DNA of 64,000 nt from Bartonella apihabitans (lineage in GTDB: Bacteria; Pseudomonadota; Alphaproteobacteria; Rhizobiales; Rhizobiaceae): the NCBI RefSeq assembly GCF_030758755.1, contig NZ_CP132387.1, positions 1,612,001 to 1,676,000 on the forward strand, read 5' to 3'. Position numbers and translations under genes: made by a program. Under the pieces are notes generated by a model. It made no database searches and had not been told where the DNA came from. It saw only the letters and a list, made by a program, of their open reading frames with translations. Positions 59,768 to 64,000 of the stretch are shown piece by piece. Within the stretch, counting starts at the first letter, position 1, and each line of letters begins with the position of its first letter.

Positions 59768-60700
59768 TTATACCTTTCGCGAAACAGGGTGGATTGAACC
59801 GGTATGTTCGTTACCAAAATAAACAGTGAAGTTTCCGATTTTACTTTCGCCAATGTAGCGCTTGATCACATCGGCAGTGGCTGAAGAGACCAGTTTGTCA
59901 AAGGGGATTTCGTCAAAGGAAAATAACTTTCCCTCTTTAGGCGAACCGCCTTCCATCAGAGCACGATAAACTATGTGTTGCTGGCCGCTACCTCGATTTT
60001 CGTAAATCGAATAGGGAAAGCCCACATCCACGACACAACCGGAAAGATTACGTAAATAATCTTGTAAGTCTTTCACTGCATCGTCGGTTTGCGGCGTTGT
60101 TTCCGGCAACGTCCATTGTCCGTTTTCTGTTTTCAGCAAATAAAGGGCGCCATGTGTCTCGGTAACAGCCGCGATCTTCACCGTACCGTTGGCAGCAGCG
60201 GCTGCTACGGCTTTGCCGGCCAATGATGACGTAACATAACGACCACGCGCATAACCAAGACCGCTTGCAGCCGAATTGGTAAAAGCGATAACACGTCCCA
60301 ACAGAATTAAATGGTCACCGGCTTCGATGCTCTTTTCCAAAAGGCAAGTAAAGCTCGCAGCAACATGATCGATAATCGGCACATCGAATTCGCTCTTATG
60401 CCATTCAACTTGCGAAAATCTGTCTTCAACAGGACGAGCAAATGTATTGGATACAGCTATCTGGTCCTCTGAAAGAATATTTATTCCAAAATGTTGTGCA
60501 TTGGCAAAATTATCATAATTACGCGAGCTTTTGGCAATACACACCGCAAGGAGAGGTGGCTCAAGAGAAACCGAAGAAAAAGAATTGGCAGTAAAACCGA
60601 CCGGAGAACCGTCTTTCGCCACAGCGGTTACAACAGTCACGCCCGTCATAAAGGCTCCAAATGCATCGCGCAACGCGCGCAGGTCAATACCTTCTTCCAT
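59768..60700 (-). CDS. Flavin reductase fused to a Nudix-like domain
   Basis: 310 residues. Residues ~1-165 are a HpaC-type flavin reductase: FMTGVTVVTAVAKDGSPVGFTANSFSSVSLEPPLLAVCI and GDHLILLGRV. It would supply reduced FMN or FAD to the adjacent monooxygenase. From ~175 to the end a second domain resembles a Nudix fold (ALYLLKTENGQWTLPE, HIVYRALMEGG, FSFDEIPFDKL), but the catalytic REUxEExGU box is degenerate (AVKDLQDYLRNLSG), so it is more likely a binding or regulatory module. Standard HpaC-type reductases are about 165-200 residues; this extension is unusual. GGAGG precedes the ATG. Confidence 0.85.
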   Translation of the reverse strand: MEEGIDLRALRDAFGAFMTGVTVVTAVAKDGSPVGFTANSFSSVSLEPPLLAVCIAKSSRNYDNFANAQHFGINILSEDQIAVSNTFARPVEDRFSQVEWHKSEFDVPIIDHVAASFTCLLEKSIEAGDHLILLGRVIAFTNSAASGLGYARGRYVTSSLAGKAVAAAAANGTVKIAAVTETHGALYLLKTENGQWTLPETTPQTDDAVKDLQDYLRNLSGCVVDVGFPYSIYENRGSGQQHIVYRALMEGGSPKEGKLFSFDEIPFDKLVSSATADVIKRYIGESKIGNFTVYFGNEHTGSIHPVSRKV

Positions 60701-60710
60701 TTATTCCTCC

Positions 60711-61517
60711 CTAATTATCCAGCCATTTTTTCATGATTTGATTTACTTTTTCGAATGCTGTCAGATTGACCATATGACGGTGCCCTTCGATAATGACAGC
60801 CGTCCCGTTCTGCGTTGCAGCGGCCATATCAATCGACATTTGAGGCGTTGAATTCGGGTCGTCCGAGCCGGTAATGAATAGAGACGGCATTGTGACAGAG
60901 GGCCAACAGTCTGCGTAGACATCATCCCCTTCCGAAAACGCACGGTAAGCTGTTCTATAGCCACGGATATCGACACCGGCGAGCCAGTTTCTAACGACAC
61001 CGACAATCGGAGCATTGGCCGGATCATCACCAAACCAACGTTCAATCGGCGAGACAATATCAACTTTACCGTTTTCAATTTCGCGGGCACGTTTAACAAC
61101 AGCCGATCGTGATGCCGCGTCACGCTTATAAACCCCGTTCAACAAAGCAACGCGCTTCACCCTGTCGGACAATTCGGCAGCAGCACCTTCGGCAATCAAT
61201 GCGCCCATCGAATGGCCCGCGACGGATATGTTTTGAAGAGAAAGATCGGCAAGGAAACGGCCAAACCATTGAACGAAATCCGGCAATCTTGCGTTTTCAC
61301 CAATATAGCTGCTTTTCCCGTGTCCGGGCATATCAACAGCAATAACGCGATGGGTCAGAGAAAATGCGTCTATTTGCGGTGCCCATGCCTCCAATCGCAT
61401 GCCGACACCATGGATCAGCACAAGAACCTCCCCCTCCCCCACGTCACAATAAGCCGTGCCGTGGGGCGACATTTTACGTTCACGAGATTTTATAAGTGAA
61501 TCCGGAGATACCGTCAC
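60711..61517 (-). CDS. Alpha/beta hydrolase
   Basis: 268 residues with the oxyanion motif VLIHGVGM near residue 33, the nucleophile elbow AGHSMGALIAEG (Ser near residue 102), a likely acid in ITGSDDPNSTP near residue 217 and the catalytic His in IEGHRHMVNL near residue 245. It is a complete serine-hydrolase triad. In this operon it would hydrolyse the ester or lactone produced by the monooxygenase, or an amide. GGGAGGAA-like site precedes the start. Confidence 0.88.
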   Translation of the reverse strand: MTVSPDSLIKSRERKMSPHGTAYCDVGEGEVLVLIHGVGMRLEAWAPQIDAFSLTHRVIAVDMPGHGKSSYIGENARLPDFVQWFGRFLADLSLQNISVAGHSMGALIAEGAAAELSDRVKRVALLNGVYKRDAASRSAVVKRAREIENGKVDIVSPIERWFGDDPANAPIVGVVRNWLAGVDIRGYRTAYRAFSEGDDVYADCWPSVTMPSLFITGSDDPNSTPQMSIDMAAATQNGTAVIIEGHRHMVNLTAFEKVNQIMKKWLDN

Positions 61518-61551
61518 ATCTTCCTCCCAAAAGATTAAACGTTATTTTACA

Positions 61552-62154
61552 TCAAATACCGGCAGGGTTTTTGATGTCACCTCCCATTTCTTTTATGTCC
61601 TGATAACGATCTCCTATGCGATGATGAGGACGACCGCCAACAGAAGCGCCAAGGGCAATGACGATTTCATCATTTGCCGGAGCATCAGGAACAGCTGTTT
61701 GAATTGTAAGATAATGAGAACGACGTCCCTCATCATTTTTATCCATGAGCGGGATCATAATAGCGGCATTGGCCGTGCCACGCGTATTACAAAAAGCAAG
61801 ATAGGACTTGGCACCAACTGCATTACGATAGAAATTGCCAAACCGTAATGTATGAATAAGCGCCGATGCATGCTCGATTTCACCGTCCAAGCCGACAATA
61901 GCAGATTTACCATAGGCCTCGACGCGTTCGCCACCGCCGACTGCCTCAACAATCATGTCGGTTAAAAGTTTACCCAAAATCGGGGCCTGTTCATGAATTT
62001 CAGGCTTGAGATCTTCTACAAATCCACGGCCCGCCCAAGGGTTTTTAATAACAGCAATCGCTGCATAAAGTGTCAGAGGGATTTTCGCCTCTTTTCCACC
62101 TTCGATAAGGGTTTTTTCAATTTGCAAAAGTGTTTTTCGAACCTTGAGAGCCAT
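61552..62154 (-). CDS. DUF1185 ('amino acid synthesis') family protein
   Basis: About 200 residues from the ATG at 62154, which has GGAGG ten bases upstream (an in-frame ATG at 62169 overlaps that site). Family features: KIPLTLYAAIAVIKNPWAGRGFVEDL near residue 20, VEAVGGGERVEAYGKSAIVGLDGEIEHASALIHTL and VIALGASVGGRPHHRIGD. DUF1185 proteins are widely found beside amidases, hydrolases and flavin oxygenases, but their reaction is not established. First gene of the operon, directly next to the operator and regulator. Confidence 0.88.
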   Translation of the reverse strand: MALKVRKTLLQIEKTLIEGGKEAKIPLTLYAAIAVIKNPWAGRGFVEDLKPEIHEQAPILGKLLTDMIVEAVGGGERVEAYGKSAIVGLDGEIEHASALIHTLRFGNFYRNAVGAKSYLAFCNTRGTANAAIMIPLMDKNDEGRRSHYLTIQTAVPDAPANDEIVIALGASVGGRPHHRIGDRYQDIKEMGGDIKNPAGI

Positions 62155-62181
62155 CCCGTTTTCCTCCATTTGATAATAACA

Positions 62182-62197
62182 TTATGGTATACCATAA
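62182..62197. promoter_or_regulatory. Perfect palindromic operator controlling the catabolic operon
   Basis: TTATGGTATACCATAA, a perfect 16-bp palindrome with the T-x-GTATAC-x-A core of FadR-subfamily GntR sites, lies between the operon and its divergent regulator, 28 bp before the DUF1185 start. The only similar site in the window is the 12-bp one at 46076. Confidence 0.8.
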
Positions 62198-62274
62198 TAC
62201 ATATTGTCAATCGATATTTTTCAGCTTAAAGAGAAAATATCTGAAAATAAAAATTGGATGCTAAAAGCTCAAAG

Positions 62275-62964
62275 ATGATGACAAGCCACAGCACCATGCG
62301 TATTAAACGCCCCAACACGACATTGCGTGAACTTGCGCTTGAAAAAATGCGTCAGGCTATTTTGGAATTGCATTTCAAACCGGGAGAACGTTTGGTCGAA
62401 CGCAAATTATGTGACGAACTCGGAGTTAGCCGCACTGTGGTTCGGGAGGTGTTGCGGCATCTGGAAGCTGATGGTCTTGTCCAGACATTGCCGAACAAGG
62501 GGCCAATTGTTGCCATTACAACGGCAGACGAAGCACGACAAATCTATGAAATACGTGCGATTTTGGAAGCAACAGCAGCACGCGCCTGCGCACTGGAAAA
62601 TAATAAGGCGAACAGCAAAAAGCTACAGCAAATCATGGATCATATCCGTTTAGCCTATAGTGAAAAAAACTATGATCATGTGTTATCAAACACCAATGCG
62701 TTTTATGATACGCTGTTTCGAGCCTCACACCGTGAAATAGCACTTGGCATTGTTAATTCTCTGAAAATTCGCATTAATCATTTGCGTTCTCTCACCATCA
62801 AGTCGCCGCAACGCGATATCGAGGGACCAAAACAAATGCAGAAGATTGTCGATGCCATTTCTGCAGGCAATGGAGAGGAAGCTTATGAGGCAACATTAGC
62901 CCATATCAAACGTGCTTCCGAAATTGCCAAAACAATTCTTGATAAAGATGAAACAGTCTCCTGA
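62275..62964 (+). CDS. GntR-family (FCD) regulator of the catabolic operon
   Basis: About 229 residues: winged helix MRQAILELHFKPGERLVERKLCDELGVSRTVVREVLRHLEADGLV, then an FCD effector domain from about residue 75 (QIYEIRAILEATAARACA) with the family's metal/ligand histidines further on (YDTLFRASHREIALG, ALAHIKRASEIA-like end). Divergent from the operon across a 120-bp spacer with a perfect palindrome. The ATG at 62275 (or 62278) is preferred to a TTG at 62254. It probably represses until an operon substrate or intermediate binds. Confidence 0.9.
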   Translation: MMTSHSTMRIKRPNTTLRELALEKMRQAILELHFKPGERLVERKLCDELGVSRTVVREVLRHLEADGLVQTLPNKGPIVAITTADEARQIYEIRAILEATAARACALENNKANSKKLQQIMDHIRLAYSEKNYDHVLSNTNAFYDTLFRASHREIALGIVNSLKIRINHLRSLTIKSPQRDIEGPKQMQKIVDAISAGNGEEAYEATLAHIKRASEIAKTILDKDETVS

Positions 62965-63732
62965 AAAATCAGGTTCTTATAATTGACTCTCATAAGCTTG
63001 AAAGCGAATTCCCACACTTTCGGGTAATCATAAAACAATATCCTGAAACGATATCCTGCTCGATGTTGCTTAACCTTATCCCCCCTCCTTCAACAGGTGG
63101 TCGCCTATAATTTGGTTTTAAAGGGCATAAAGCCGCATTCTAAAGTTCTCCAGATTGTGATGTGCTATAGGAAACGTACGCCGGATGGAAAAGCCAATAC
63201 ACTCCGTTTATGAAGCTCGTGACTAATGCGCTTACCCGGACAAATTCCATTTCCTCTTGAGAAGTGAAAGTTGCGTCAATACTTTTGATATTTTTACGTC
63301 TTTCAATGTTTTTCAGATCAAGTCTGGCTGTCCGCGTTGCTTGAAGTAAACGCAAATTTTTTGGCTGATCTACCAAGTATATCCGAATGTATTTTTCTGT
63401 TAAACAGTACCGGACGTAAAAATAAACTATTGTATGCTAAAAATGAATAACGCTTGCGAAACAAACATCAACAAATGAAAACAAAATGATTTCGGAGAAA
63501 TATTATCGTCTTGATACCAATCCACGAGGATTTTTAAGTCTTCATGGAAACAAATACTTTTATAGAATTTGCGATTAACCACTGGTCATTTCTGTTTCAA
63601 GATAGATCTCCATCCCTATCCTGATTAAGCGTTTAAAGCTTTAGAAAAGAAATGACCAGTGCCTCGACTATACCCCGTAAACTAACTTACGAGTTCCTTC
63701 ACTCAACTATTCGCCATTGTTCTTAATAGAGG
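62965..63732. other. AT-rich gap near the window end
   Basis: No gene I can support. A 78-codon frame on the minus strand (63140-63376) lacks a ribosome-binding site and family features. Confidence 0.45.
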
Positions 63733-64000
63733 TCATTGACGCATAGAAATGGCAAGTCTGTTCATTCCATTCATCAGCGATATTGCAAATGTAAGGTCTG
63801 ATATTTCCTTGTCACTAAAGACCTTTTTTAATGCCTCGTACGACTCGTCATCGGCGTGGCTTGTCGATATGTTTGTTAACTGCTCTGCCCAGTTCAGTGC
63901 TGCTCGTTCTTTTTCAGAATATTGGTCACTCACACGCCAACCGGCCACTTCGGATATGCGGCGCTGTGTTTCGCCATCTTTTAGCAAGGAATTTGTATGG
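63733..64000 (-). CDS. Carboxymuconolactone decarboxylase/AhpD-family protein, C-terminal part (cut by window end)
   Basis: The minus-strand frame is open to the window edge, so the gene begins outside. The visible ~88 residues match the AhpD-like core after the CxxC motif: HTN..LKDGETQRRISEVAGWRVSDQYSEKERAALNWAEQLT, then FSDKEISDLTFAISLMNGMNRLAI. Members are small helical oligomers with peroxidase or decarboxylase-like activity that often protect against oxidative stress. The catalytic cysteines would lie beyond the edge. Confidence 0.82.
   Translation of the reverse strand, partial: HTNSLLKDGETQRRISEVAGWRVSDQYSEKERAALNWAEQLTNISTSHADDESYEALKKVFSDKEISDLTFAISLMNGMNRLAISMRQ

Noticed and set aside
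63140..63376. Small minus-strand frame as N-terminal part of the AhpD-family gene
   Set aside because: It lies downstream of, not upstream of, the AhpD fragment and lacks the CxxC motif or related sequence.
1..64000. CRISPR array, prophage or intact insertion sequence
   Set aside because: No regularly spaced repeats, no transposase or integrase motifs and no terminal inverted repeats were found.

Overview
The window reads as chromosomal DNA of an alphaproteobacterium of the order Hyphomicrobiales (Rhizobiales). The cell-cycle set supports this (ctrA, chpT, sciP and a DUF1134/EipA gene within about 5 kb, with clustered GANTC sites before ctrA), as do a fused trpE-trpG with a three-Trp leader peptide, a long LeuA, and Bep-like RND efflux genes with a divergent TetR regulator. 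The moderate base composition, AT-rich spacers and retained Leu/Trp biosynthesis fit a free-living or gut-associated Bartonella-like organism (for example the bee-gut clade). That placement is inference; no rRNA is present to test it.

Layout. 1-8.7 kb: end of a metallophosphoesterase, leuA with a Leu-rich leader peptide, a Nudix hydrolase and cation diffusion facilitator, trpE(G) with trpL and attenuator, an unannotated sRNA-like transcription unit, and a frameshifted Rsm22-type methyltransferase. 8.7-13.8 kb: a two-gene choline/betaine-type ABC system with an unusual binding-protein/permease fusion, a TrmH-family methyltransferase, mnmA. 14-20 kb: the regulatory core sciP, fliJ, ctrA, chpT, eipA and a coiled-coil membrane protein. 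20-28 kb: NCS2 permease, two sugar-modification genes (one frameshifted), tRNA-Met, fhs. 28-44 kb: an RND pump with adaptor and divergent TetR, pgi, a small accessory patch (GC-rich structured DNA plus an orphan gene and a decayed secreted-protein gene), a second RND pump (frameshifted) and an orphan histidine kinase. 44-51 kb: a tRNA with arginine-type body but anticodon ACA, a hydroxyproline module with its GntR regulator, and a cluster of small, partly duplicated lipoproteins.

51.5-63 kb is the most interesting stretch: eleven tightly packed minus-strand genes behind a perfect 16-bp palindrome and a divergent FCD-type GntR regulator. They encode a DUF1185 protein, an alpha/beta hydrolase, a flavin reductase with a Nudix-like tail, a luciferase-like flavin monooxygenase, two aldehyde dehydrogenases, a NIPSNAP protein and a complete polyamine-type ABC importer. 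Together they look like a regulated import-oxidise-hydrolyse-oxidise pathway for an unidentified, probably nitrogen-containing compound.

Caution: six single-base deletions break five otherwise intact conserved genes, all at or next to short homopolymers. This pattern suggests residual sequencing or assembly error at least as strongly as true gene decay.
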